From the NCBI GenBank assembly GCA_000231825.2, contig JH720293.1:2972433-3036432 (forward strand): 64,000 nucleotides of DNA, given 5' to 3'. A program made the translations under genes and the position numbers. A model generated the notes under the pieces. It saw only the letters and a program-made list of their open reading frames with translations, was not told the DNA's origin and searched no databases. Positions 1 through 11,717 of this stretch are shown here, piece by piece (position 1 is the first letter of the stretch; each line of letters opens with the position of its first letter). The stretch comes from Tetrahymena elliotti 4EA. Lineage: Eukaryota; Ciliophora; Oligohymenophorea; Hymenostomatida; Tetrahymenidae.

Positions 1-681
1 AAAAATAAGTTTGGAAAGGGTTATGAACTTGACATAAAAACTAACCTTCCAACTATGTAAGAACTCTAGTAACTGGCTTAGGGAAAGAGTTTAAATATGG
101 AAGTAAATAGTTAAAACATTTAAGAAATATTAAGAAGCCTTAATTATCTAACCTTTTCTGAATAGATTACTGAAAAAGGTTTTGCTGCTCAAATATTCTA
201 TGAACTTTAAGGTAATCACTCAGTAGAGCTATAGCTTTTGATAGAAAAGATATACCTATTTAATTTAAGCTATCAGATTTTGTAGTTTTTATAATAAAAT
301 ACTGAGTATTTTAATATCTTAGAGTAATTTAACAACTTTATGAAGGTATAAATCGTAACAAAGAAAACAATTGGTGAAATATTTGGAATGATGTACCAAA
401 GCTAAGAATAGCTCAAAATAGGCTCTTATATGGTTAATTAAACAACTTTGGAATAAATTTTTAATTAAATTGCCTAAAAATGTGAGCAAGAAGCTTTAGT
501 TGCATAAGGATCTTAAGTAGTTGAAATATAAAATTTATAAAAGAGTTAATCTAAATAATTGTAAAGATAAGAATCGGAGCATTAAAACAAAGCAATTAAT
601 GTTTACGAGTTACAACCAAAATCTTAGTCACCATAAAATATTTAATTACAGGTTATATCTATTCATAACCATTAATAATGA
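1..681 (+). CDS. ABCA-type ABC transporter, C-terminal fragment
   Basis: Open in frame 1 from the first base to TGA at 679-681, with many TAA/TAG codons read as Gln; 226 residues of the C-terminus are visible and the 5' part lies outside the window. The sequence begins with KFGKGYELDIKTN, matching the segment after the second nucleotide-binding domain of ABCA transporters. It later has KKTIGEIFGMM followed about 20 residues on by VNQTTLEQIFNQIAQ, the conserved end of ABCA proteins (family pattern S/VxQTTLEQVF). The remaining tail is Q-rich. ABCA proteins are full-size membrane transporters that move lipids using ATP; the membrane and ATP-binding parts are not in view, so substrate and location cannot be judged. 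The family call is from motif memory; the frame itself is clear. Confidence 0.8.
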
Positions 682-1188
682 AATCTGTATGATAAACTAA
701 TTAAAATCTTATATATTTCAATAAGTATGGTATACTACTACTATTCAAATAAAAATAAAGCTATTATTTTATTTTATACTTTTTTCTTTTTTTCTGACTT
801 GTTCATTTGTTTGTTTGATTCTAAAAACAAACCAAAACATTTTTTATTTTACTCTAAATTCATTAAATATTTTTCAAAATCTTTTCAAATAAATCTTTTA
901 GATTTCTTAAAACATTGCTTTTAAATTAAAGCTATTTAAATAAAAAATTTGACATTTATTCAATTTGGTTTTTTATTTTTATTTGAAAAAAATATTTCAG
1001 GTAAAATGATAAGAAATGTATTTTTTTTATATAAAAAATAAATTTGATTTAAATAAATTAAAATAAACAATTTCCATTTTAATAAAGGCTTCATAATTTT
1101 TATTTAAAAGGAAAGAATTTTAAAATTTCATAATTTAAATAAATATTAAAAGAATAGTATTTAATTATTTGCTAATTTATTGAATGCT
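682..1188. other. intergenic, convergent 3' ends
   Basis: AT-rich spacer between the 3' ends of the ABCA fragment (+) and the LRR gene (-). The short open stretch around 727-924 has a biased F/K/L composition and no family signal; I see no gene here. Confidence 0.6.
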
Positions 1189-3649
1189 TCAAATATAAAT
1201 CCTAGCCTCAACGCATTTTTTATTCAAAAAGTATCTTTTTCTTATTTTTTTAAGAGATGAAATATCTTCTTCTGTTGAATAACTTTTTTTAATTCAAGAA
1301 ATTAAATTTAGATAAAATAAATTTATTTTACGAGTAATCAATATCAACTTGAATTAATTTTTAATTTTAAAGTATTTCCTAAAGAGATTAAGTTAAGGCT
1401 TATAGACTAAATTAATTATTCCTTAAATAAAATAAGACATTAATTTAATCAAATAATAAAATTACGATAAAGCAATTTCTAATTTAAGCATATTTGTACA
1501 TTTCATAATTGATTTCGTAAATTAAATTAAGCCATTTGAAGTTATTTAATTCACCCTAAAAATAATAAATAAATAATTAGCTATGTTCTATATTATATTT
1601 TCATGATTAATTATTTATTACGAACAGAATATTGAAAATTCAGCTAAATTTAACAAACTGCTTATTCCTTCTCCTAATTAGATTAAACCTTCATTTCCTA
1701 TTTCGTTTTAACTAAAAGAATTATAATAATAATTTTTAAAAATTCTTACGAGAGTTGAAGATGAAGATATTTCAATTATTGACATTGTGAAACATTTTTT
1801 CCCAAAGCAACAGCTCCATCATCACCAATTTCACCATAACTTAAAAAAAGTTGATTCAATAAAAATAAAGCTGATTATAAATTACCAAAGAGTTAAACTT
1901 AACGATGTAAGATTAAAAAATTTAGAAATCTCTTGAGATATATTTATCAATCCTTATGAATGAATTTCATTTCCACTATTATTTTAATTTAAATTAAATG
2001 AGATTTAATATTTTATTTTCTTATTTTACTATAGACTAATTTTAAGTGTGTGAAGTTTGCTATAATCATCTTAGAGGTTGCAAAATTATACTGTGTTTTC
2101 AGGCATTAATTATAAAGAGCTAATTATTATAAAATAATATTGTTTTTAAGCTTACTTTATGACTCAAAAATTTACAAAATATCTATTTATAATTTTTCTA
2201 AATTTTTAAGCTTTGATAAACTACTTAAAAATAAAAATTTTTCTCTTTAATCTTCAGTTTCTTCTATTTAACTATCGAAGAGATTAATTAAATGATTTCT
2301 ATTAAAATGTAATTTACTCTAAATATAGCTTGAAAGATTTTAATTTTTCTAAACCAGCTAAATTTAAGATAAACTCTTGTAAATCCTAAGGAAATATATT
2401 TAGTTAGCTTTTTTAAATTAAAAAATTAAGAACGCCTTTTATTATTGATATGTTACCTAAAAGAAATTTCAAACTCCTCTAATATTTTCAATGGAGTTAT
2501 ATATTTTGATAGTTTCCTTAAACAGTTTTGGTCAAATTTTTATTAGGTTTCATCACCACTTTTTATTTTTAGGGATCAAATCACTAAAAACTTGTTTTAA
2601 TAAAAATAAATTTTACAAAATGGCTAATCTTAAATCTGTAAGGTTTTAAACTTTAGAAATATTTTCATAAACTTATTCTATAAACTTAAATTCATCTGAT
2701 TTCCTTTAAATATGTTAATAAAGTTACAATTAGAGATTAAAATAAATTACTAGAAAAAGGTTTTTAATTTTTTTAAATTAGAAGCTAGGTTTAACTTTTA
2801 AGCCAATTACAAAATATTTTCCTTTTGTTTACTATCTCTTTTTATAAATTTATTAAATAATTATTGAAAATAATTGTTAAAGTATAATTATTATTAGATG
2901 ATTTCTCTTTTTAAATCATTACCTACACTCTATTTTTAAGTGACTAATGAAATCAATTAATTCGTTTTTAACCTAAATAAAAGTTTTTTAATTTTTCTCA
3001 AGATACTTAATTTGATAAATTTTACTTCATAAAAAAAAAATTCATCTATTTTAATTATTCAATAAATTAGTTAATTATTTTGTAAAATAAAAATTTTACA
3101 TTCTTAAAGTTAGTATTCTACAAATGTAAATCCTTAAGCAAAAAATTGTTCATTTTTTCTTAATTTTTTTATTCTTTTAATTTACTTATCTTATTCTTTA
3201 TTTAAAAATAATTGTATACCTATCTTAATCAAATTTAATATTTACCTTTAAAGTTATTATTTTACTCAATATAAACATTTGTTTTAGAAATTTCTAAAGC
3301 TATTATTTCAGCTTTGTTTTTTTTACTTCCTAAAAGAATTAATGAGTTTTAGTTATTTATAAAATAAGCTAGCTATTCGTATCTACTATTTAAATTTAAT
3401 TACAAATAAACTTAATCTACTCCTTCAAGAATCTTAAGGTGATGTACTTTTATTAATTCTTTAACTTATTATTATAACATAGCTTTTATTTTTTTATTTT
3501 TGCTTTTTTTATTTAATAGGTTGATTATTATTAATCTTGAATCTCTTATCTAAAATTTTCCCTCTTTATTTGATTAGAATTCTGATATATTTTTGATTAA
3601 ATGATCTAGTAATTAGTAATATCAATTTATCATTCAAACAAAACATCAT
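1189..3649 (-). CDS. leucine-rich-repeat protein with many tiny introns
   Basis: On the minus strand, short exons separated by GT...AG introns of about 35-60 nt join in phase into LRRs of the Tetrahymena type. Typical pieces are YGEIGDDGAVALGKNV then CQQLKYLHLQLS, NEIGNEGLIQLGEGIS then LLNLAEFSIF, VNQITSNGLIQFTKSI then MLKLEIALS, and KFFNLTSLSLTL. At least nine introns are needed, e.g. GTAATTTATAATC...TTTTTAAG ahead of the YGEIGDDGA repeat. The frame ends at TGA (1191-1189) after a K/R-rich tail. The N-terminus is uncertain: ATG at 3649 is the outermost plausible start, but an in-frame TGA lies near it and a further 5' exon may exist. LRR proteins are generally binding scaffolds; no other domain is visible, so the job is unknown. 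It pairs with the LRR gene at the other end of the window. Under the standard code the locus looks empty. Confidence 0.72.
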
Positions 3650-4571
3650 AAAAATTTTAAATATCTAAATTAAATTGATAAAATATAAAGGAATTCTAAA
3701 CTTATCATGCTAAATTTAGCCAATAATTAAAATTATGTATTCCTTACATCTTTTAGAAATCATAAAATTTATTTTGACTCAAAAAATATGTTTAATTGTT
3801 CATTAATTTTTTATTTAAAATTAATATATGCTAAGCTAGTAAGTCATGCGATATTTATTTGAACAAAAAATATATTTTTAATTTCTCAAATAATGTCAAT
3901 AAGTAATAAATATAATTATGCAATTAATTTATCTCAAAAATATAAAAAGATAGTTTATTTGTCAATTTATTTTTCTAAAAAATTTATTTACTTTTTACAA
4001 TATTTTTCTTTTGATATTTCACTCGAAATTAGTCAAATTTGTTTGATCCTATTATGAATTATTAATTAGCTTATTGGATTTTCCTTATTTCTTAACTATT
4101 ACATTATTTAATTAAAAAATTAATATTAATTAGTGTTCTTAATCTAAAATAAGAGGATAACAATTAATTTAAATTAAAAATAAAAATATTAAATTATAAA
4201 ATAGATTTAGAATGAATGAAAGGAAATTATTTTTATTTAATGGTAATTTTAATAGAAGTATTTATTAATTCATTTATTTATGCATTTATACCCTGAAGTC
4301 AATTTCAAAGAATGCTAGATAAGTAGGCATTTACTCTCTTAAATATTAATTTTGTCAAAATAAAAATAAGAGCTATTATCCACTCGTCAAGGTTTAATTA
4401 ATAATTTGATGAATAAAAGAGCATACATACTATTAATTAATTATCTAAAACTTTGAAAATAAATTTCTGCTTTATGAATAAATAATTGATTATTATTCAA
4501 TAATTTTTGAGCAGTATAATTAATAAGTAAAAAAAATACATTATATTTAGCGATTTTGTGAATTCTTTCAA
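3650..4571. other. intergenic, divergent 5' ends
   Basis: Very AT-rich spacer between the LRR gene (-) and the NEK kinase (+), likely holding both promoters. No coding frame, RNA gene or repeat of note seen. Confidence 0.5.
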
Positions 4572-7354
4572 ATGGATTTACCAAACATCAATGCAAACAG
4601 TTATTAAGAAATTAGCTCTCCTTCTAAGAAGAGAGACATATCTGTAGATGAAACTGGATAGATTGGAATAAAGAATAAATAAATTATGAATAATTTGAGT
4701 AATAATAGTATGAATAAGCGTCGAAGTCCAGATTAAGTTAAAACACCTCCTCCTCAATAAAATCAAAGATCAATTAGCTTACAATCAAATAACCAATCAA
4801 TTTTGTAATCTCCGCCCTAGCAATACTCTCATAATTCAATTGAAAAGAAAAATATTCCACTTAGGAGCTCTTCGATAATAGAAGATTAGCAGTAATAGCA
4901 TACCACTAACTCATCTGCTGATGCTGTTTAGCAAGTAGTATAGAATTACAGGAGTAATCTTATCAATTAATAATCTCATTCTCTTCAGTAGCCATAAGTG
5001 AAATAGCATCCTAAGAGTAGTATAAATAATGCAACAAGTTTATAGTAAAGTCCTTAGCATCATTAGGGTAATACATATTTCCATGATACTGAATTGTAGG
5101 ATTTTGAAATTCTTAGCAAATTAGGCGAGGGTTCATTTAGTACTGTATATAGAGTTAGACGTGGAAAAGATGGGAAAGAGTATGCTTTAAAAAGAATAAA
5201 AATGATGAAATTAAATGAAAAAGAAAGGGAAAATGCAGTTAATGAAGTGAGATTTTTAGCTTCTATTAATTGCAGAAATATAATTAGCTATAAATAAGCA
5301 ATTTATGATGAAGGAGTCAATTAATTATGTGTTATAATGGAATATGCAGAGGGAGGTGATTTAGCTAGAATAATTCGTCATGCTTCAAAAGCAGGTAAAT
5401 ATATAGATGAAGATATGATTTGGTCTTATGCAATTTAAATGACTGTTGGCATTAAAGCTTTGCATGATTTAAATATTTTACATCGGGATTTGAAAGCTGC
5501 TAATGTTTTTTTAGATAGATACTAAACTAGGGCTATGTTGGGAGACTTAAATGTATCTAAAAAATTGTAAGGGAATGGATTACTTTACACTCAAACTGGT
5601 ACTCCTTACTATGCTTCTCCAGAAGTTTGGAAAGACAAGCCTTACAATAATAAAAGTGATATTTGGAGTTTAGGCTGTGTGATATATGAAATGTGTGCTC
5701 TCAAACCGCCCTTTAAGGGTAAAGATATGGAAGACTTGTTTAAAAAGGTTAATAAAAATAATTTTTAAAATAAATGCATTTATAAAGTTTATTGGTCTAT
5801 TCTTATCAGCCAAAAAATAAATTTAATTTATCATAAATAAGCAAGCATAAACTAAAAGCCTTGCTAACATAAAATTTATGAACCATTTACTAATTAAGCA
5901 GAGTAAATTTAAGTATAAGCCTCAATTACTCAAAAAATAAAGACAAATTTTTTTATTTTTTTACAAAATAGTAAAAAAAGGTTATATATAATATTGAGTT
6001 TTTTATTAATAACCTAAGAAAAATATTAATTTAATTTAGAGAGTTATTGTAATGATATTTATTTCTTGGCAAAATAATCCAAATACCAATAATTTTTATT
6101 TTTATATTTTATAATTATTTATTTGATCTACATCCTAAATTTATTTCAAATCATTATTAATAGGTGTAAAGAGGTGTTTATGATCCTATTCCATCACATT
6201 TTAGCAAGGAATTGAATCTTTTCATTGCTTAATTATTAAGAGTTAATCCTGAATAGCGTCCAAACTGTGAAGAGATTCTCAAATTTTCTATTGTTAAAAA
6301 AAAAATGGCTGATATCCAGATTTTACTTTCTGATTCTCTAACACCATTCTAACAAAGAATGTAATCTGAGTTAATTAATACTATTCGCATAGGGAAATCA
6401 TTACGTGGTTTAAAAGATAAGTTACCATAAGCAAGATATGATACTGCAGAATCAACATAAGCAACAACTAATCAAATTACATCACAGTCAGAAATTTTAC
6501 AGCCTAATTAATATCACCGCTAAAGAAAAAATAAATATACCTCTCATATATCATCTAGTAATATAAGTGATATGATGAGCTAACCAATTAGTATGCCATC
6601 TCAACTATTAAATCCATCAGTTGAATTGTAAAGTAAAGGGATGCTTGAATCCAACAATAAAGGAAGTGCAAGTTTGAATTAAAATTCTATTTCTTTAAGA
6701 TAATCTTAGTAATAATAAGGCATTCCTTCAATATAATCTTCTCCTCCATCATAAAAATCAGAACATATGAAATAGATTGTGTAAAAATAATCAAATAAAT
6801 CATAATTATATTAAAAGCAATATTAATATCCTCGACTACCACTCTAATAGCAGTAATTTGATGGAGCATCTCCAATTTAAGCTAAAAGCAGATGTAGTTC
6901 AGTTGAAAGCAAACAATCAATACATAAAAATCAACTAAGTATGCATAAACAATACTATTAAAATAGTGATATAAATAAATCTATAAACTTAAATAACTCT
7001 TAAAACTCCATCATAACAAGTAAAAAACCAATTCGAAATAAGGAAGGTAATACTCCATAAATGTACTAACTACAAAAATTAGAAGAACCCTTGCATATTA
7101 ACCAGAGTGTTTAGTAACTTTCCAAAGAAATAAAGCAATTAAATTCTAATTTATATAATGATGAGATGAACAGTCGATAGAAAAAATTATACTAACTCTA
7201 AGCTTTACAGAAAATCTTGGATTAAAGTAAATTAATTATTTTAAATTATCTTTAAAATATAAAGTAAAAATTATCTTTAAATATTTAAATAAAGAATTTT
7301 ATTATAAAATTAGAATGTTAACTGCCTCAAATACTAAAGACATCCATATATTGA
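4572..7354 (+). CDS. NEK-like serine/threonine protein kinase
   Basis: Two exons, 4572-5747 and 6164-7354, with an unusually long intron (416 nt, GT at 5748, AG at 6162-6163), phase 0; about 788 residues. A Q/S-rich N-terminus of about 175 residues precedes the kinase domain: [18 protein letters not shown] glycine loop, ALKRIK catalytic lysine, [11 protein letters not shown] catalytic loop, [11 protein letters not shown] activation segment, then [14 protein letters not shown]. Exon 2 continues with [12 protein letters not shown], the NIMA-related subdomain XI. The usual DFG metal-binding motif reads DLN (about residue 324), a variant I recall in some algal and ciliate NEKs. A C-terminal tail of about 330 residues is Q/N/S-rich. 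NEKs act on cilia, basal bodies and the cell cycle, and ciliates carry large NEK families; the specific role here is unknown. Start chosen as the first ATG of the open frame. Confidence 0.88.
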
Positions 7355-7705
7355 ATGACTTGAAAATAAATATATTGAATCACTATATAATTATTAACTA
7401 ACGAAGTAAAAAAATAAACCACAAACACAACTAAATAAATAAACAAACACCATTTTCCATTTTGCCTTAATAGTTTAATAGAAAGATATTATTTAAATAA
7501 AATAGCTTCAATTAATTGCTTTTACTACAAGATTGTAATTAATCATATTAATATATAAAGTAAAAAATAAGCAAATAATAGAAATATTTTAATTTAAATT
7601 AATAAAGAAATGGCCAAATAATTAATTAAAAGGGTATAAATTTTATAAAAATTTTCATAAATTGTAAATGTTATATCTTTATTTTGTCTATAATTCATTT
7701 TAATA

Positions 7706-7752
7706 ACCTTACTTATTCACTCACTCGCTCACTTACTTACTTCCTCCCTCAT
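7706..7752. repeat. CT-rich simple repeat
   Basis: A run of imperfect CTCA/CTTA tetranucleotide units on the + strand, in the 394-bp spacer between the convergent NEK kinase and VTT protein genes. It overlaps the last codons/stop of the minus-strand gene. The rest of the 7355-7748 spacer is plain AT-rich DNA. Confidence 0.7.
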
Positions 7753-8780
7753 TAAACAATTTTTATTTAATTCTGCTAGTTTTATTACTATTTTATTGGA
7801 ATTTAGACACTCAACATTGTAGAAGATTCTGAAGTGATGATGTTAGAAAATTCTTTTCTTTCATTTTCTTTTTCTTCATATTCCTTTTCAAGCAAATTAT
7901 ATTCTTTCTTACAGATAAAAAAGAGGATTACAAATAGTGCCAGTCCTAGCAAAATAAGTAAAATTCTTATATAAATATTATCAGCTAAAGTTTCTCCTGA
8001 AACAATGTCATAAAAATTAGAAAGGTTTATGCCTATATAGGTTAAAAAGGCTGATTTCATGGTTGTATGCAAAATAGTTGGAATGAGAAATTGTATATGA
8101 CTTATTTAAAATAAACCTAAACCATAATTTTTAACTACAATAGGCAGCCACATAAATCTAACTAAAAAAGATATTTTGAAAGGGTATTTTTAAGCTGATA
8201 AATCTATGACTTTTAGTTCTTTAACAGTTTAAATCCAAAATTAAGCATCTTTTGCAAAGCGGAATCTTGAAATCAGAAATGAAATGTAACAGCCTGTGGT
8301 TTTTGCTGATGAGAGTAAACAAACAGATAGTATAAAATCTTATTAAATATATGCAACTGTTAGCTCATAAATAGAGATAGGGAAGCCAGTAATTTTAGTC
8401 ATTACACCAATAAAAAACAAAATGATTAAATTGTTAGCTGTAGGCTTTTTAAAGTTTAAAAAGAACTCTACAAACGAATTTCTAAAGTCTTCACTTAAGA
8501 AGAAAGCTAAAGCAAATATTATTATAATAATTAAATAAACCACAATAACAAAAGTGTACATATTTATTATTGTTTTAATTCTTTCCTACTCTATTTATTC
8601 ATCATCATTCTAATGCTCTTCTATAGTAGATAAGCGTTATAAACCATAACCTTATTATATAAAAGTATTTTAGTGTGACCTACGTTGTTATATATAATTT
8701 TCTTAGAAAAATTCTTATTAATCTACAGGAGATTCATCTTTGAAAAGTAATTAATCTTCTTCTTCTTCTTAAATACTCAT
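7749..8780 (-). CDS. VTT-domain (TVP38/TMEM64, DedA-like) membrane protein
   Basis: Single exon, 343 residues, ATG at 8780 and TGA at 7751-7749, with internal TAA/TAG as Gln. A Q/E-rich cytosolic N-terminus of about 70 residues is followed by a membrane helix (YTFVIVVYLIIIIIFALAFF). A VTT-like core then runs from FFIGVMTKITGFPISIYEL through SSAKTTGCYISFLISRF to KYPFKISFLVRFMWLPIVVK and NYGLGLFQISHIQFLIPT, and ends in another helix and a charged E/K-rich tail. The F/R-x-x-P-x-N-Y pattern and the G-rich reentrant segments are what one expects of the VTT (SNARE-associated Golgi protein) domain, whose members include lipid scramblases such as TMEM41B and VMP1. Sub-family and organelle cannot be fixed from sequence alone. 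Confidence 0.72.
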
Positions 8781-9493
8781 TTTTTATTTACCAAGTAGAA
8801 ATTTCAAAAACTGCTTTTATTTATTTTGTTTGATAGATTATATTTTTTTACTTCTTTAAAAATTATTGAAATAATATTTTGTATCCGTTTTAAACAAAAT
8901 CTATTCAGCAAAAAAAAGTAGAAATTTTATATTTTTTAGCTAAATTAAAATATTTTAATAAATTTTTGAATGAAATAGTAGTAAATATTAAATTAAGTAA
9001 AGTATTTAAAATATTCAAATCAATAAAAAGATATTTTGATTATTTGGAAAAAATTTTATCAGACTTATTAATTTCTATTTTAGTAAAGAATAAAGCTTAA
9101 TTAGTCGTCTCCTCTTTTTTTTGGTAACTTAGTATTCTAAGGATATACATTAATAGTATTATAACAATATTTTAAAGCCCAATAAGCGCAAAACATGATA
9201 AGGGCGAAATTTATTTACATATGATGGTTTAATTTTTCTAAAATTAAAGATTATATTAAGGCTATTTTCATTATTTATTTCATTGTATGGTTTTTCAAAA
9301 TATTAAAAATTTACTTAAATTTCAGTAAGACATAAAAAAAATAGTTTAGAATATTTAATTATCTTTTAATGGAAATCAAGACAAATAATTTATTGGTAAA
9401 ATATTAATATTATTAAAAGATTGACTAGGAGAATAAAAAATAAAAACAAATTGTTTAACAAAAATAAAAATAATAACCAATTGTTGAATTATT
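8781..9493. other. intergenic, tandem minus-strand genes
   Basis: AT-rich DNA between the start of the VTT gene and the stop of ELP4; should hold the VTT-gene promoter and ELP4 3' UTR. Nothing else recognised. Confidence 0.5.
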
Positions 9494-10519
9494 TCAAAAA
9501 TCAAGATCAGTTTTTCCTGAAGGCTTATTACTACATATAATAGTTTGAGTTTTATTTTCTTCTTTATAAACATTATCGGCATTAATGTTGTCTTGGTCAG
9601 GTGGCTATAGGTAAAGTTTTTCTATTTCAATTCTTTTTTTAGAAGAGGCTTTAAGACCCCAAGTTAAAGTATCTAGTTTGAAATTTAAGTAATTATTAAT
9701 TTGAGGGTATTTTAAGATATGGAGCATTCCATTAAAATCAAGGAATTCAGTATTTTCGAAGAGAGGTTCAAGCTTAATAACGAGATCAAAATTCATGTAA
9801 AAGAGGGATTTAAGCTTTTCTTATACAGTTGGAGGGATGGTTAATACTAAAAGCATATGAGAAGCTCTTGTAATAGTCTTGATTGCATATAAAAATTTAA
9901 TAAGTTCTTAATCAGTGTATTTAATTTTTGAGAAGTTTCCGAACAAGTTAGTAATACAAATTTTTTTTAATTTTGTATCATTTTCACTAGAGAATGAGTT
10001 TTAAAGAGAATTACAAAGATCATCCAAAAGTTCCTTCAAATTACCAAATGAATTAATATCCTTAGATGTTAATAGGTTTTTGACTTTTTCTTTGTCTGCA
10101 ACATTACGGCTAAGGTCTAAACGGGGGATATCTTTAGAGAGAGCTTCTTCTTTTAACTTAATTGTCATGTGATTATATCTCCAAGCAATCTTGTTTTCTT
10201 CTTTTTGCTTAGATATAGCTAATTTTTCCTACTCTCTTTTTTCTTCGCTAGTACTCTTGACTGGTACCATATCATACCATCTTTTTGGGAAGACATCATA
10301 AACAAAACAGTTTTATTCTAAATGAAAACCAGAACCTATGAAATATCTATTTAATGAAACATGCATTGAAGTAGGATAATCTTCTTCAATCAAGATAGTT
10401 GTTCCTTTTTTAATTGAATTAGAAAAAATAGCATCAAATTCAGCATGGCCGAAAAATGCCTTATTTAAATCATCCTTAGCTTTATTCTTATCACTCTTAA
10501 CAAAGGAGCTTTTTATCAT
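9494..10519 (-). CDS. ELP4: Elongator complex subunit 4 (ELP4/PAXNEB)
   Basis: Single exon, 341 residues, ATG at 10519, TGA at 9496-9494. The N-terminal half has HAEFDAIFSNSIKKGTTILI then EEDYPTSMHVSLNRYFIGSG, which matches the RecA-like start of ELP4 (family: GTxLLIEED...YFxAEG). The C-terminal half has TRASHMLLVLTIPP, DLVIKLEPLFENTEF, DFNGMLHILKYPQINN and KKRIEIEKLYLQPPDQ, matching the PAXNEB signature (...HGLIHIRQIPRLNN... and ...IERLHLPPD). With ELP5 and ELP6, ELP4 forms a RecA-fold hexamer that helps Elongator modify wobble uridines of tRNA; it acts in the cytoplasm. The protein is a little shorter than animal ELP4, missing extended N- and C-terminal tails. No introns are seen. It sits alone; the neighbouring + strand gene is divergent and shares the promoter gap. 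Confidence 0.88.
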
Positions 10520-11298
10520 TCCTATTTATATTATTATTTTTATTCTATTTAAACTTTTGCTTATTTGATTGAATTTATGATGAAAATATATCTTTGCAAT
10601 AAATTACTATTTCTAGTTAAAATAGTAGAGTCTATTAGCTGATTTTTTAAAATTTATACTATATTTTCATCTGATATCAATCAATATCTAAGCATTCATT
10701 TCTTTTTTTGCACTTGATATTTGCTATTTACTCATCTCTCTAAATTATTAGAATTATTAATATTATTAAAATTTTATAATATAAATTTTTATAAAACAAT
10801 ATAGTTTCAAAATAAAATTATATTATTTAATTTTGTCAAATTAATTTTGTGTTTAAATGATTGAAAGATTTAGAAAAATTCTCTTTAAAAAATAAAATTT
10901 TAGAAGTTTTTAATTAAATATTCAAAATAGTAAACAAATAAAAACAATAATGCATTTATTTATAAGATTCAATGATTGTAAGCTTAGATCTCAAAAAATG
11001 AAATGAAAGGTAAAAAAATAATAAAAATATTTTGTGGTTAAATATCTCATAATTTGACAGTTTTGTTTGCAAATTCGAAAATATGGTTTTTAAAGGAAAA
11101 AAATGCATTGAAAGGAATTTACTTTTTCTAAAATTATTGAACTGAAAATTTATATTGTTAAGAAGTAAAGAAGATTGATTGATTAATATTCAATCACTAA
11201 TTATATTTTAATATTAAAAACTAAACATTATCAAATAGATTAGTATAATATTAAAGGAAGACTCAATATTACTTTTATATAATAATACATTCTAGTTA
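10520..11298. other. intergenic, divergent promoters
   Basis: AT-rich gap between the ELP4 start (-) and the small membrane protein start (+). No further feature supported. Confidence 0.5.
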
Positions 11299-11310
11299 AT
11301 GAAATCATAA

Positions 11311-11717
11311 ATGAGTTTACCTCCAAATCAAGAAAATAAGGAAAAGGAGGAGATTAATAATTATGACGAGTTCAAGCAAATAAAAAAGAGTATCATACTT
11401 TGTTTATTTCTACTTCACTTATTTTCTTTTTTACTTTAGATCTCAATAAATATATCATTTTTATATTTGTTATATGGATTTTTAACTCAATAGCTCATTT
11501 TAAAATAAATTATAGGTGGTATTCAAAGAAGATAAAAGCTTTCATAAATCAAATAAAGTGGCCTTTAAAATTCCAACAGTTATTAGCCATAAGTTTCTAT
11601 GAATTAGAAAGAAAAAGAACAAAAAGAGGAAACAATTATGAACCAACAGAATAATGCAAAGAATAAAATATAGATGGAATCATCTGTTTTTCAGATAGAT
11701 ACTCCTTTAAACTTTGA
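11311..11717 (+). CDS. small single-pass membrane protein, unknown
   Basis: Two exons joined by a classic 50-nt intron (GT at 11390, pyrimidine-rich, AG at 11438-11439), giving 118 residues. An in-frame ATG at 11299 could add four residues. Exon 1 is charged (SLPPNQENKEKEEINNYDEF). After the splice comes one strong hydrophobic segment (NKYIIFIFVIWIFNSIAHF), then a basic stretch with aromatic residues (KINYRWYSKKIKAFINQIKW) and a K/R-rich helix. I do not recognise a family. The odd point is that its last 80 nt overlap, in another frame, the first exon proposed for the next gene, so either the stop of this gene or the start of the next is wrong. Confidence 0.5.

Noticed and set aside
727..924. 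Standard-code open frame MVYYYYSNKNK... on + strand
   Set aside because: F/K/L-biased composition in 3' intergenic DNA, no TAA/TAG Gln use and no family signal.
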